A model generated the notes under the pieces. That model did not search any database, had not been told where the DNA came from, and worked only from the letters and a program-made list of their open reading frames with translations. From assembly GCA_910575795.1 (NCBI GenBank), contig CAJTGE010000003.1:167695-231694 (forward strand): 64,000 nucleotides of DNA, given 5' to 3'. Each line of letters opens with the position of its first letter. Position 1 is the stretch's first letter. The DNA comes from Clostridiaceae bacterium (GTDB lineage: Bacteria; Bacillota; Clostridia; Lachnospirales; Lachnospiraceae). Positions 9,801-17,462 of the stretch are shown here, in pieces. Position numbers and translations under genes: made by a program.

Positions 9801-11207
9801 CTCACATTGTTTATCAAATATGTTTGGACACTCCCTGGCATCGTTAAAAGATAACCAGGAATTTGGTTTTGATTTCTGATTTTCACCTCCCGGCTTTTTT
9901 TCGGGTTCAAATTTGTCTGATCTAAACCCGGAATAGTAACTGCGAACTCTTGAACCATCGTCAAGATTAAACCGTTCGTCATAGTTCCTGAAATAATTCT
10001 TGAGTTCTTCCTTAAATGCCCTTTGCGGCAGAGAATATAAAACCTTTGCTTCATCGCAGTAAGTCTTATACATTTCCCAAGCCGCTTTTAAAGTTGTCCC
10101 GTCCTCTCTCTTGAACACATGGTATGAATCGATAATATAGTTGTAAAAATCATTCGATGCCCCGAGCATACTTATCGGAATATAATCATCGAACATACCA
10201 GGGTCACTCAAATATACCTCCTGACAGTGGTACGCAATCGCACCAAGTTCAAACCCAACCTGTTTTACGATAGTCTTGTACTCCTTTGGATTCAGCTTAT
10301 TGCCGCTCGGAGATACATCAATCAGTCTTCTAATAAGACCTGATTTCGCATCCGTAATCTTCACCGGCTTATTTGTACCCATAAAAAGAAAACACTTAAA
10401 CCGATTGGCGTAAGTGGATTTGAACTTTTCATTTACTGTCATTAACTCATGAGAGACCAAGCTGTTCAGCCTTGTGTTGTCCTCTATCCGCGACAAATCG
10501 CCATCGTGCTGAATTGCTACAAGAGGATTGCTCTTAAATGCCTCCAATGCAAATGAATTGCTGGCAGAACCAAGAGCCTTAGCGTCAAACACGGAATAAT
10601 ATCCCTCGAAAAGCTGCTGAATGATATTCAGAACAGTAGACTTACCTGTTCCGGCTGCTCCGTATAAAACCATAAACTTCTGCAATTTCTTTGAATCACC
10701 GGATACAACAGAGCCAATCGCCCATTCAATTTTGCGCCTTTCTTCCTCGGAATATAATACAGACATCAGCTTATCGTAAGCAGACAAATCGCCAGCTTCA
10801 AGCGGATAGTTCAGCTTTTTACTGGCGTAATCTTTTTTATTTGTAGGCGTGTTTGAAAATATAAGTTTCTCGTCCAGCATATGGAAAGAATCCCTTAACT
10901 GCTTTTGGCAATATTTATGCCACGAATCAATCATGCCGGACTCAGCATCCCACATATGAAGGACTTTGATAATATCGGAGTCAAAGCGTTGGCGGTTCTC
11001 TTCAGCATATCTATCCAGTTCGCGGTCGATGAGCTGTAACGCATCCTGCTCATCCGTAGACCATAAACCGCGTTCTTCAATCCAGATAGCGTAGAAATCA
11101 CCGCCTCTTATCATAAGATCGCCGCTTTTCTTGATAATGAACTTTGGATAGATTTCTATAACACCACGCTTTTTACTACGTGTCGAAATCGTTAAAAAGT
11201 CGATCAT
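6885..11207 (-). CDS. fused SF3 helicase, AEP primase and family B DNA polymerase
   Basis: 1440 residues from the ATG at 11207, chosen because AAGGTAATGAA lies just upstream; a longer reading has no ribosome site. Domains in order (approximate residues): SF3/P4-type helicase with Walker A YGAAGTGKST (182-191), Walker B-like VAIQHDGDL and motif C FLFMGTNKP; an archaeo-eukaryotic primase-like region with VIDFDIPD (about 512) and the SGAGIHLHYI histidine motif (about 545); a 3'-5' exonuclease with FYDVEVFPN, GFNCRRYDNH and EYCDNDV; and a polymerase with motif A DIASMHPHS (about 1009), motif B KTAINSVYG (about 1080) and motif C KTDSIKI (about 1133). It ends with a Cys-rich segment and a VPFN-like tail (EEGLPFN). 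It would give the element helicase, primer synthesis, proofreading and elongation in one chain. Confidence 0.88.
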   Translation of the reverse strand: MIDFLTISTRSKKRGVIEIYPKFIIKKSGDLMIRGGDFYAIWIEERGLWSTDEQDALQLIDRELDRYAEENRQRFDSDIIKVLHMWDAESGMIDSWHKYCQKQLRDSFHMLDEKLIFSNTPTNKKDYASKKLNYPLEAGDLSAYDKLMSVLYSEEERRKIEWAIGSVVSGDSKKLQKFMVLYGAAGTGKSTVLNIIQQLFEGYYSVFDAKALGSASNSFALEAFKSNPLVAIQHDGDLSRIEDNTRLNSLVSHELMTVNEKFKSTYANRFKCFLFMGTNKPVKITDAKSGLIRRLIDVSPSGNKLNPKEYKTIVKQVGFELGAIAYHCQEVYLSDPGMFDDYIPISMLGASNDFYNYIIDSYHVFKREDGTTLKAAWEMYKTYCDEAKVLYSLPQRAFKEELKNYFRNYDERFNLDDGSRVRSYYSGFRSDKFEPEKKPGGENQKSKPNSWLSFNDARECPNIFDKQCEECPAQYATAKETPTGKWDDCKTYLSELDTFKLHYVKVPENHIVIDFDIPDKDGNKSFEKNFEAASKWPPTYAELSKSGAGIHLHYIYTGDPAMLSRIYDDHIEVKVFSGKSSLRRKLSKCNDLPIATISSGLPMKGENKMVNFDAIKSEKGLRTLIKRNLEKEIHPGTKPSIDFIYKILEDAYASDLNYDVTDMRNAVLAFAASSTNQADYCIKLVNKMQFKSADTSVGVKNDDAKLIFYDVEVFPNLFLVNWKIEGEGKPVVRMINPTPTEIEELMRFRLVGFNCRRYDNHILYARLMGYTNEQLYNLSQKIVGAKKGANRDCFFGEAYNVSYTDVYDFASTGNKKSLKKLEIEMGNISEKELEKKGFSDTEIRIIKAGTHHQELGLPWDEPVPEELWTKVAEYCDNDVIATEATFVYLKADWTARQILADLAGMTVNDTTNTLTTKIIFGNERKPQDQFHYRNLAEPVHNIDAETYNFLAEACPEMMEQTHGEAGSLLPYFPGYTFENGKSVYREEEVGEGGYVYSEPGMHGNDALLDIASMHPHSAIAEVLFGVKFTTAFRDIVEGRVSIKHEAWDIVNKMLDGKLTPYIQKVINGEMTSKQLADALKTAINSVYGLTSASFENAFRDPRNIDNIVAKRGALFMVDLKHEVQKRGYTVAHIKTDSIKIPDATPEIIQFVMDFGKRYGYTFEHEATYDRMCLVNDAVYIARYRDENGDLGKWTATGTQFQVPYVFKTLFSKEDILFEDMAETKEVKTAIYLDMNEGLPDVTEFEKQFAKAESDYKKGLLSDTTFEKICAELQPEIDKGHNYRFIGKVGRFCPVKPGTGGGVLLREQNGKYYAVTGSSGFRWLEAEMVRELNKEEDIDRSYYDKLVDEAVKTISEYGDFEWFVSDDPYVKELGANDADVDIPEPWLPPCGDMKYATCFDCPKFHDDQFHMDCDLGYDISEIVAKREFMNPPDDEEGLPFN
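9381..9398 (-). promoter_or_regulatory. possible internal translation start in the replicase gene
   Basis: Inside the large replicase gene an AAAGGAG followed 8 bases later by ATG reads in frame, between the primase and polymerase domains (protein starting MVNFDAIKSEKGL). It could allow separate synthesis of the exonuclease-polymerase part. It may be coincidence, because related proteins are, as far as I recall, continuous here. Confidence 0.35.
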
Positions 11208-11211
11208 TTCA

Positions 11212-11421
11212 TTACCTTTTCTCCTTTCCTCCATTGATAAAGCTTTTGACCGTTTCAAACCTCCAGTCATCTTTTCCGTTACAGGTGAACACAAATTCCT
11301 GTTTATTTGTCTGTCTCACACGTATACTGTTCTTACCATTCGGAAACCATACTTCTGTCTTCTCACCTGCATATTGCGGAAAATATAATTCAAACCATTT
11401 GTATACATCTCCATGTGCCAT
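11212..11421 (-). CDS. hypothetical protein, 69 aa
   Basis: Small protein (MAHGDVYKWFELYFP...) with GGAGGTACCGA before the ATG. Its stop overlaps the ribosome site of the replicase gene, suggesting coupled expression. Unknown function. Confidence 0.6.
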   Translation of the reverse strand: MAHGDVYKWFELYFPQYAGEKTEVWFPNGKNSIRVRQTNKQEFVFTCNGKDDWRFETVKSFINGGKEKR

Positions 11422-11436
11422 TCGGTACCTCCAAAC

Positions 11437-11985
11437 TCATACAAATTGATCCAGATACCAGCACATCTGATACCAAATCTCAACCGTTCGCAAATCCCGG
11501 CTGCAATGCTCTACGGTGAACAAACCGCCCTCGCCATTCCGTGCATATCGCCGATTCAGAAACCGTTCAATCACTTCGTTTGCATAATCCTCATCAAACT
11601 TTGCGTCCGTCATAGAACCTAAACCGAGATTTACAATCATGTTCCAGAACCACTGGCCTGTCCTGTTGCCAATATCCGGATCATCCATGATATGTTCTTC
11701 ACAACGAATAGCGAGGGCGATCATCATCTCCAAAACACTACAAGGCCGATTATCCAAATATGTTGCGATTTCGGAATTCTCGTATGAATTCTCGTAACCG
11801 AAACGATATCGTAAGTCTATCCCATCGCCCTCACGGTTTCCGTCCATAGGAATCGTATAAGAAAACTCCACACGATTCAGGAACCGTAAAAGTTTACGAT
11901 AAGACAGACTTTTGAAATATCGCCGATCCAATACGAGCTGGCACATCCATTTAAAATACTTGTTATTCAGCTCGCTCCTTGTCAT
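11437..11985 (-). CDS. phage hypothetical protein, 182 aa
   Basis: Soluble, acidic protein beginning MTRSELNNKYFKWMCQLV, with SVLEMMIALAIRCEEHIMDD in the middle and ERFLNRRYARNGEGGLF near the end, a conserved pattern of Firmicute phage early proteins with no assigned function. It abuts the next gene upstream with one base between start and stop. Confidence 0.65.
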   Translation of the reverse strand: MTRSELNNKYFKWMCQLVLDRRYFKSLSYRKLLRFLNRVEFSYTIPMDGNREGDGIDLRYRFGYENSYENSEIATYLDNRPCSVLEMMIALAIRCEEHIMDDPDIGNRTGQWFWNMIVNLGLGSMTDAKFDEDYANEVIERFLNRRYARNGEGGLFTVEHCSRDLRTVEIWYQMCWYLDQFV

Positions 11986-12564
11986 TTATGCCTCCCTCTG
12001 GTGCGGACGTTCTTTCTGGGCTTCAGAATAAGTCCGTTCGTCCATAAGAATCTCGTAGTCGCATCTCAATCTGTCATTTCTTACAAAGACAGAGTCATCC
12101 TCAAACTCACCAAAGTGAGTCAAAGATTCCATGCCGACTACATCGTCCACATCCTCAATTTTGTCGCCCCCATCATCTACCAGAACCTGATCCGCATAGT
12201 ATGTAAGGCTTATTGTGTCGTAATCTTCAAACTCGCCAAACTCATCCGGCGAGATTACATAAGGCTTGTTTTCCGCCATCTCTGTTCCCTCCGGTACATA
12301 ACCCTCATTCCTCAATATCCCCGCATAGGTGGAAATATCAGGCTTCGCTTCAAATTTCTCCACCCTTGCCTCTGTACTCGGCTGCGGTTCAACGGTTATT
12401 TCAACATCAGCGCCGCTCTGTTCTCGCTTTGAAAATATCTCTTTTACAGAGTTAATTTCCTCCTCGGCAATCCGCTCATATTTCTTTTTCGCAAACTGCC
12501 ACGTAACGACAGAACCCGCCGCTGCTCCGAGGACAAATATAACAAGTCCTGTTACTTTACTCAT
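11986..12564 (-). CDS. membrane-anchored acidic phage protein, 192 aa
   Basis: One N-terminal transmembrane helix (TGLVIFVLGAAAGSVVTWQF, about residues 5-24) is followed by a cytoplasmic or external acidic domain that ends KERPHQREA. The segment GILRNEGYVPEGTE and the acidic FEDYDTISLTYYADQVL look like a conserved phage region, but no function is known. GGGAGG lies upstream; the start overlaps the preceding stop. Confidence 0.6.
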   Translation of the reverse strand: MSKVTGLVIFVLGAAAGSVVTWQFAKKKYERIAEEEINSVKEIFSKREQSGADVEITVEPQPSTEARVEKFEAKPDISTYAGILRNEGYVPEGTEMAENKPYVISPDEFGEFEDYDTISLTYYADQVLVDDGGDKIEDVDDVVGMESLTHFGEFEDDSVFVRNDRLRCDYEILMDERTYSEAQKERPHQREA

Positions 12565-12721
12565 CACTCATGTCCTCCCTTCTTATTGTCATCACCGTGA
12601 GTGCCAGCCCGGTAAACAACATAGACACACTCAAAAGGATACCCCCGGTGATGTGTCTTTTCTTAGGGGTATCCAGTACATAATCCAATATAGAAATTGT
12701 TCTTTCAAATCCTTCCATCAT
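12557..12721 (-). CDS. small membrane peptide, 54 aa
   Basis: Start at ATG 12721 after AGGAGGGTG. The peptide (MMEGFERTISILDYVLDTPKK...) has one hydrophobic helix (GGILLSVSMLFTGLALTVM). It overlaps the next gene by 8 bases. Its stop region carries the next ribosome site. Confidence 0.55.
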   Translation of the reverse strand: MMEGFERTISILDYVLDTPKKRHITGGILLSVSMLFTGLALTVMTIRREDMSDE

Positions 12722-12722
12722 C

Positions 12723-12827
12723 TTACACCCTCCTGCCATCTGATAAGAGCGCAACGCCCCCAACAAAGCAAACCCCGGCCAGCGCCGCAAGGGTATAAGA
12801 TACGATTGCTGATAAAAAATTACTCAT
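12723..12827 (-). CDS. very small membrane peptide, 34 aa
   Basis: ATG at 12827 follows AAAGGAGAAAATT. The 34-residue product is nearly all one hydrophobic span (SAIVSYTLAALAGVCFVGGV) with a basic end (DGRRV). The AGGAGGGTG at its end is the ribosome site of the next small membrane gene. Holin-like or membrane-modifying roles are possible but not shown. Confidence 0.5.
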   Translation of the reverse strand: MSNFLSAIVSYTLAALAGVCFVGGVALLSDGRRV

Positions 12828-12839
12828 AATTTTCTCCTT

Positions 12840-13379
12840 TCATTCATAGCTTGAAAAATAGTGGTTTCCTAGTTGAAACATTGGAACGCCATACTTGCTG
12901 TACTCCCCGGCTGTGAAGAATATAACATCGGTATTTGTGCGAGACAGTAATTCTTCTTCAACGAGTTGACAAATATCATCCCTCACTTCGCACCGGTCAA
13001 CACGTCCGTTCCAGATTGACGAGAATTGGTTTCTCTGATAGATAACATCGTAAACGTTATCCGGGAAATGCTCGGAATCCATACGGTTGAGAATCGCATC
13101 GATTACAAGACGTTTTCCATCTTCACATTCGCCCTCGGCTTCTGCCATCGTAACGAGAGCAATCAAAGAAATATCCTCATATGGCAATAATGATTCTTCC
13201 TCTTCTTCCAAAGGTTTTATAGTTACTATCGGTGATGCATCGATAAATATAGGTTCAGGAACCACATTATGCACCGTAACATTACCTGCATACACAACTT
13301 CGTCTTCCACAGAGATATCACTATGAAAAAACATAATAACCGATAAAAGAAGAGCAGCGATCATGGTTACTTTACGCAT
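12840..13379 (-). CDS. cell-wall hydrolase, SleB/lytic transglycosylase-like
   Basis: 179 residues with an N-terminal signal/anchor (MIAALLLSVIMFFHS). The mature part holds the SleB-type pattern: ISLIALVTMAEAEGECEDGKRLVIDAILNRM, then FPDNVYDVIYQRNQFSSIW and a terminal GNHYFS. The catalytic glutamate is in AEAEGE. Such enzymes cut peptidoglycan; in a phage or mobile element this could serve wall remodelling or release. It is expressed from its own leader with GGAG upstream of the ATG. Confidence 0.75.
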   Translation of the reverse strand: MRKVTMIAALLLSVIMFFHSDISVEDEVVYAGNVTVHNVVPEPIFIDASPIVTIKPLEEEEESLLPYEDISLIALVTMAEAEGECEDGKRLVIDAILNRMDSEHFPDNVYDVIYQRNQFSSIWNGRVDRCEVRDDICQLVEEELLSRTNTDVIFFTAGEYSKYGVPMFQLGNHYFSSYE

Positions 13380-13403
13380 GTGAAAACTCCCTTCAAAATA
13401 TAA

Positions 13404-13499
13404 TTAGACTATCCTCATCTCTTTTGGGCCAAGACAAGGATAGTCTGTCATTGCCCGGCACCAATCGTCTCCTGAACCGATACCATCGAGCCCATCCAT
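13404..13499 (-). CDS. possible 31-aa peptide
   Basis: An ATG immediately after the stop of the DUF6353 gene opens a 31-codon frame (MDGLDGIGSGDDWCRAM...) whose end lies in a hairpin with AGACTATCC and GGATAGTCT arms (13407-13449). No separate ribosome site; expression would depend on coupling. It may be spurious. Confidence 0.35.
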   Translation of the reverse strand: MDGLDGIGSGDDWCRAMTDYPCLGPKEMRIV

Positions 13500-14465
13500 T
13501 CACATCATCTCCCAGATGTTGCCGTCAACATTGAAATCCAACAGAATCGCCGGATCGAGTCCGTTCGCAAAATCGGAATAGCTCAGATTGTCCGTATACA
13601 GTCCGAAATCAACGTAATTGTCACCGACCGGATTGTCTTTGTCATAAACCCAACCCACGACCTGACCTGCTTTGGTGCGAGGAAGTCCAAGCATCTCATA
13701 TACATCATTCAGAAACAGACGCTTTTTCGCCCTGAGCAGATCATTGGCATAGTTCTCCTGCGCCTTGATGAACATGATGTTATATTCGTTGTTCGGCTCC
13801 CAGTGGGGATTCAGGATCGAATTTCCGTCCTCATCAACCGTGTACTTCTCGAAGAACCGGGCATACCCGCTTACATCGGACGGGTTCACCACAAAGGCAT
13901 TCTTCTTGACCTTTTTCTCTTTTCCGGTTTCCGCGTCCACCTCGGTAGCCGATACCTTTTCGGCTTTGATGTTGTACTTCAGTTCACGGTCAATCTCCTT
14001 ACCAAACTTTTCGATCACACGACTTCTGTAATTCTTAAAATCGGTATCAAGAACTGTATAAGCCGCTGTCAATGCCACATTCCTCTTACGAAGAATATTG
14101 TTAGATGCCAGAATGCTGGCGATCGATAAAGCCCCGATTGCAACCGCAGGAGCATACGTCTTTGCAAGCTGGAGACCGGTCTGTGCATAGACAATCACCG
14201 TGTCTTTCTTCGCATCTTCCTTGGAATAATCCTCTCCGGCCTCCGTGGTGCCATTCTCCTCTGCCGTATGGATCTTATCCATCTTCTCTTTAGTTTCATC
14301 CATGACCGCATCGACTTTAAGAGTCGCTTTGCACGCCATAACGGCACTCACAATCACACCAGCAACACCCGCTGCCATAAGAATTTCTGGGCTGTGCTTT
14401 TTCATCTTGAAGCTAACATTACCGAAAACTCCGCTCACCTTATTCATGATTTCATCTTTTTTCAT
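13500..14465 (-). CDS. DUF6353 family membrane protein, copy 1
   Basis: 321 residues. Layout shared with two other copies: amphipathic N-terminus containing KKHSPEILMAAGVAG, a first hydrophobic segment (VIVSAVMACKATLK), a charged loop, a second pair of hydrophobic stretches (YAPAVAIGALSIASILASN), then a soluble C-terminal domain with FVVNPSDVSGYARFF, NPHWEPNNEYNIMFIKAQEN and DNYVDFGL...LLDFNVDG. The family is found in Lachnospiraceae phages; role unknown. Overlaps the following DUF6378 gene start region by 4 bases. Confidence 0.75.
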   Translation of the reverse strand: MKKDEIMNKVSGVFGNVSFKMKKHSPEILMAAGVAGVIVSAVMACKATLKVDAVMDETKEKMDKIHTAEENGTTEAGEDYSKEDAKKDTVIVYAQTGLQLAKTYAPAVAIGALSIASILASNNILRKRNVALTAAYTVLDTDFKNYRSRVIEKFGKEIDRELKYNIKAEKVSATEVDAETGKEKKVKKNAFVVNPSDVSGYARFFEKYTVDEDGNSILNPHWEPNNEYNIMFIKAQENYANDLLRAKKRLFLNDVYEMLGLPRTKAGQVVGWVYDKDNPVGDNYVDFGLYTDNLSYSDFANGLDPAILLDFNVDGNIWEMM

Positions 14466-14776
14466 TTCTGCTTATTCTCCTTTTCCTGAATTTCTCCGCC
14501 TAATGCGGCATATCCACAAATATCAATCCAGTTGTCTTCCTTATAGACGCCGGACGCATTACGAGCTACCTTCATCAATATCATCATGTTGGCAACGTCC
14601 GTAGGAGTGACATTATAGTTCAAATACGCACTCCACAGCGCTCCGATAGAGGCAAAGCTGTCCTCCGCCTTTCCGTATGTACCCTCACGTTCGCCGTTGA
14701 TGATGATCTTGGCAGTATCCAAAATCTGGTCTCGCCTTAACGTGGTTTCTTTCATCATAGAAATATCCTGTTTCAT
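14462..14776 (-). CDS. DUF6378 protein
   Basis: 104 residues: RRDQILDTAKIIINGEREGTYG, then FASIGALWSAYL, then TPTDVANMMILMKVAR and DNWIDICGYAALGGEI, the conserved pattern of the phage DUF6378 family. AGGAGG lies upstream of the ATG. Family function is not established. Confidence 0.8.
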   Translation of the reverse strand: MKQDISMMKETTLRRDQILDTAKIIINGEREGTYGKAEDSFASIGALWSAYLNYNVTPTDVANMMILMKVARNASGVYKEDNWIDICGYAALGGEIQEKENKQK

Positions 14777-14789
14777 TGCACATTTCCTC

Positions 14790-15416
14790 CTAATTCAGCG
14801 GGTATGCTTTCGGCAGTTTAAGAACATAACCATCGCGCACTCTAACCGCCTTACATCCAGCAATATCCGTCCAGCCATATTTATTTACTGCGAAGTTATC
14901 TGTAGACACGTCTGCAAGATCGTACAAATCACCAACGCTCACAACCCCGTACTGGCTGATGATCTCATTCATAGCATCCAGAACTGACTCAGCATCACCA
15001 CGGGTTTCAAATATAATTTCATCGTAGTCGAAACCGTTTCGCCCGGACTGTCTGTAGCTGCTGCTCCGGCGTTCCTGCTCTCCGCTGTTCCCATAATACT
15101 TCCCGTATGAAACCTTCGTTGTTGTATTCTTTTTCTGCCTGGTTTCCCCGTAAAGAATCATGTCAACGCCGTTTGTCACGATGTCGGAGATTGCCTTTTT
15201 CACCGCCGGCACAAGCACCTCCATAAAAATATAAGATTTTACATTGCCGACATCTTCCGAAATGAAAACATCTGCAAATTTCTGCATCTCGCCCTTTTTC
15301 TTAGACTTAGCAGAACCGCTGATGACTTTTCCGACTTTCTTTTCTTCTGATGATTTCTCGGGGAGAGCTTTTTGCTCATCTTTCATTTTGTGTGAGTTCC
15401 CTCCGTACTGTTCCAT
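14790..15416 (-). CDS. phage protein with basic linker, 208 aa
   Basis: A Lys-rich low-complexity N-terminus (residues 1-50) leads to FADVFISEDVGNVKSYIFME, a segment rich in Ser/Tyr/Arg, then GDAESVLDAMNEIISQYG and a C-terminus with YGWTDIAGCKAVRVRDGYVL. I recognise the C-terminal half as a common hypothetical in Firmicute phages. No catalytic motif is visible. Confidence 0.6.
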   Translation of the reverse strand: MEQYGGNSHKMKDEQKALPEKSSEEKKVGKVISGSAKSKKKGEMQKFADVFISEDVGNVKSYIFMEVLVPAVKKAISDIVTNGVDMILYGETRQKKNTTTKVSYGKYYGNSGEQERRSSSYRQSGRNGFDYDEIIFETRGDAESVLDAMNEIISQYGVVSVGDLYDLADVSTDNFAVNKYGWTDIAGCKAVRVRDGYVLKLPKAYPLN

Positions 15417-15430
15417 TGTTCTTCTCCTTT

Positions 15431-15985
15431 CTACACCATTTTAAACATTACATCCCGCGCATTCTGTGTTCCGGCGATAGTCTGCGCAATAGATCTGTAA
15501 ATTCTCGAAACATTGCTGAGGTTCGAGTTGAAGTCCGCTAAAATATCATCAAGTTTATTGTCAAATTTGGCAGCTATCTGTTCCTTTGCCTTATTGACAA
15601 CGTCCTTGCGAAGCTCATCCTCATCAATCTTAGATACCCTCTCTGCGATCGTATCCGTGACCTTTTCCGAAATCTTCTTGCGCTCATCTGATACAGCCGA
15701 GGATACTTCACTGTGAATATCAGACTTCATTTTACTGATGATATCTGCCGCGGCGTTATCTACAGCATAACGAGCCCGTCTCTCGGCTGCTCTTTCTACC
15801 GCCTGATCGATAACCTCTTTTGGAATATCAATAGGAACATCGTTCGACAAATCATCAATCGTTGTGTCCAGCTTTTCGCAAAGCTTTTTCATCTTACAAT
15901 GGACGCCGAGTCCGTACCCAACTCCGATAAGACCAGCCACCATCATCCCAAAACCAAATATCCAATCACAATCAATTTTGCTCAT
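15431..15985 (-). CDS. membrane-anchored coiled-coil protein, 184 aa
   Basis: Start at ATG 15985 after AAAGGAGAAAAATC. Short cytoplasmic start, one transmembrane span (WIFGFGMMVAGLIGVGYGL), then more than 100 residues of heptad-like charged helix (AAERRARYAVDNAAADII ... ISEKVTDTIAERVSKIDED). Likely an extended membrane-attached coiled coil; role unknown. Confidence 0.6.
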   Translation of the reverse strand: MSKIDCDWIFGFGMMVAGLIGVGYGLGVHCKMKKLCEKLDTTIDDLSNDVPIDIPKEVIDQAVERAAERRARYAVDNAAADIISKMKSDIHSEVSSAVSDERKKISEKVTDTIAERVSKIDEDELRKDVVNKAKEQIAAKFDNKLDDILADFNSNLSNVSRIYRSIAQTIAGTQNARDVMFKMV

Positions 15986-16188
15986 GATTTTTCTCCTTTC
16001 CAAACCTCAACCAGTTTTCCCGGAAGAGTTATTCTTGTTGCGGCTATTTTGTTGTATTGCCTTTTATATTGATAAGCCAGATTGCTCCTTGCTTTCTTTT
16101 CAGATGCGGCATAGGTAGTCCCTTCCCAGTTATTTGAAACGCACTGTTCAAATTCCATGACAGGTCCCTTGTAACAATATCTGTTCAT
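15982..16188 (-). CDS. small phage protein, 68 aa
   Basis: ATG at 16188 follows GGAGGTGTTTT. Contains EFEQCVSNNWEGTTYAASEKKARSNL and TRITLPGKLVEV, a pattern recurring in Clostridial phages. Overlaps the coiled-coil gene by 4 bases. Function unknown. Confidence 0.6.
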   Translation of the reverse strand: MNRYCYKGPVMEFEQCVSNNWEGTTYAASEKKARSNLAYQYKRQYNKIAATRITLPGKLVEVWKGEKS

Positions 16189-16221
16189 AAAACACCTCCA
16201 GTCCGTTCCAAACAACAAAAG

Positions 16222-16249
16222 AGAAAGCACCTTGTTACAGATGCTTCCC
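16222..16249 (-). terminator. intercistronic hairpin
   Basis: AAGCA and TGCTT arms around a GTAACA-containing loop on the minus strand, followed by TTTCTCTTTTG. It ends the transcript of the TM protein at 16283-16567. Confidence 0.5.
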
Positions 16250-16282
16250 CTCAGTCAGAACGACTATTATTCTGTTCTTCAG

Positions 16283-16567
16283 TTACTCCTCAGAATCCTC
16301 CTCATTGGTTCCCTGCTCGGTGTCGTCATCAGCCACTTCTTCAAACTCACCGTCAATCACGTCAGAGTCCTGCTGCTTCTTCGCCTTGATCTTGTTTGCT
16401 GTCGGAATGACAACGTACTTAATGGCTAACCCGCCAAGCACAATCGCCAAACCAACACCAGCCGCAATCTTGAATCCCTTACCAGAACTCTTCTTCACGA
16501 TCTCCTCGGTTGCTTCTGTTGCTGTTTCAACTACCTCTTCATTTACCATCATTTCATTAGGTTCCAT
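16283..16567 (-). CDS. single-span membrane protein, 94 aa
   Basis: Acidic N-terminus (EVVETATEATEE), a transmembrane helix (FKIAAGVGLAIVLGGLAI), and a strongly acidic C-terminus (DGEFEEVADDDTEQ...). Function unknown. AAAGGAGAAC upstream of the ATG. Confidence 0.6.
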   Translation of the reverse strand: MEPNEMMVNEEVVETATEATEEIVKKSSGKGFKIAAGVGLAIVLGGLAIKYVVIPTANKIKAKKQQDSDVIDGEFEEVADDDTEQGTNEEDSEE

Positions 16568-16638
16568 TGTTGTTCTCCTTTCAAAAATAGAAATTTAGTG
16601 GTTCTCTCCATTAAAGTGCTTGTAAAATTTGCGAGCTG

Positions 16639-17412
16639 TTAGCCGTTGTTACGATAATCGTATCTGGGTTCAACATGGTAATCAATCACCAGACAAGGTG
16701 TTCCGTCATCAGCAATCTGAGAACTGAATCGGAGTTCCAAATATCCGGTATCGATGTTCCACCCAAGGTCATCACCCATACTCATATGTGGCAGGCCAAC
16801 TTCGTAATTGAAATCGTTCCAGGATATAAACATTTCGTCCCGCATCCGTCGATTCAGTTCATTCTCAGCTTTTTTCAGCTTTTCCATATCCGATCTAAAA
16901 TATCTTCCAGATGCAGAGTCGTAGCAGAGTGTATTTCCTCTTTCTGTTATGATAACCTGCTGAGTGCTTACGGGATGCTGCTCAATCTTTTCTTTGGCAA
17001 TCGAGTCCCGTATAGCTTCTTCTTTTTTGTCGCCTATCGCCTCAACAACTTTTTCCTGATACTCCCGGAATGCTGATTCCGATAAGCTGTATGCTGTTGC
17101 TAACGCGGCTCTTCTACGAACATTTACAGAACTTGCTCCGATGAGGCAAAGTATAGATGCCGTACCGATTGCCGTTGCAGGAATATAACACCTCCATGTG
17201 GCAAGAACCAACTCTTTCGGCCTTAACTTCTCCGTTTCAAGTTCTTCTTTCTTCTCCTCAATACAAATCAAGGCTTTAGGGGTTGCCCGTACCGCCAGAA
17301 CTGTTGTTGTAATCATTCCGGCAATACCAATCCCGGTAAGTATTTCCGGGCTATGTTTTCTAAGAGCATCCTCCATATTTCGGAGAGCCTTAGATAGTGG
17401 TTTTGTGTTCAT
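16639..17412 (-). CDS. DUF6353 family membrane protein, copy 2
   Basis: 257 residues from the ATG at 17412. Shares with copies 1 and 3 the RKHSPEILTGIGIAGMI start, AVRATPKALICIEEKKEELETEKL, the YIPATAIGTASILCLIGASS hydrophobic segment, and the C-terminal WNDFNYEVGLPH...DDLGWNIDTGYLELRF. It is closest to copy 3. Two or three membrane segments are predicted by eye. Role unknown. Confidence 0.75.
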   Translation of the reverse strand: MNTKPLSKALRNMEDALRKHSPEILTGIGIAGMITTTVLAVRATPKALICIEEKKEELETEKLRPKELVLATWRCYIPATAIGTASILCLIGASSVNVRRRAALATAYSLSESAFREYQEKVVEAIGDKKEEAIRDSIAKEKIEQHPVSTQQVIITERGNTLCYDSASGRYFRSDMEKLKKAENELNRRMRDEMFISWNDFNYEVGLPHMSMGDDLGWNIDTGYLELRFSSQIADDGTPCLVIDYHVEPRYDYRNNG

Positions 17413-17437
17413 AAGTGACGTTTCTCCTTTCAAAAAT

Positions 17438-17460
17438 ATAAACCGCCCACAAGGGGCGGC
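17438..17460 (-). terminator. terminator hairpin after DUF6273 gene 1
   Basis: CCGCCC and GGGCGG pair around CTTGT on the minus strand, followed by TTTATATTTTTG. It starts three bases after the stop codon. An identical hairpin follows the second DUF6273 gene. It may also serve as the structural element behind a retroelement variable repeat. Confidence 0.7.
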
Positions 17461-17462
17461 GA

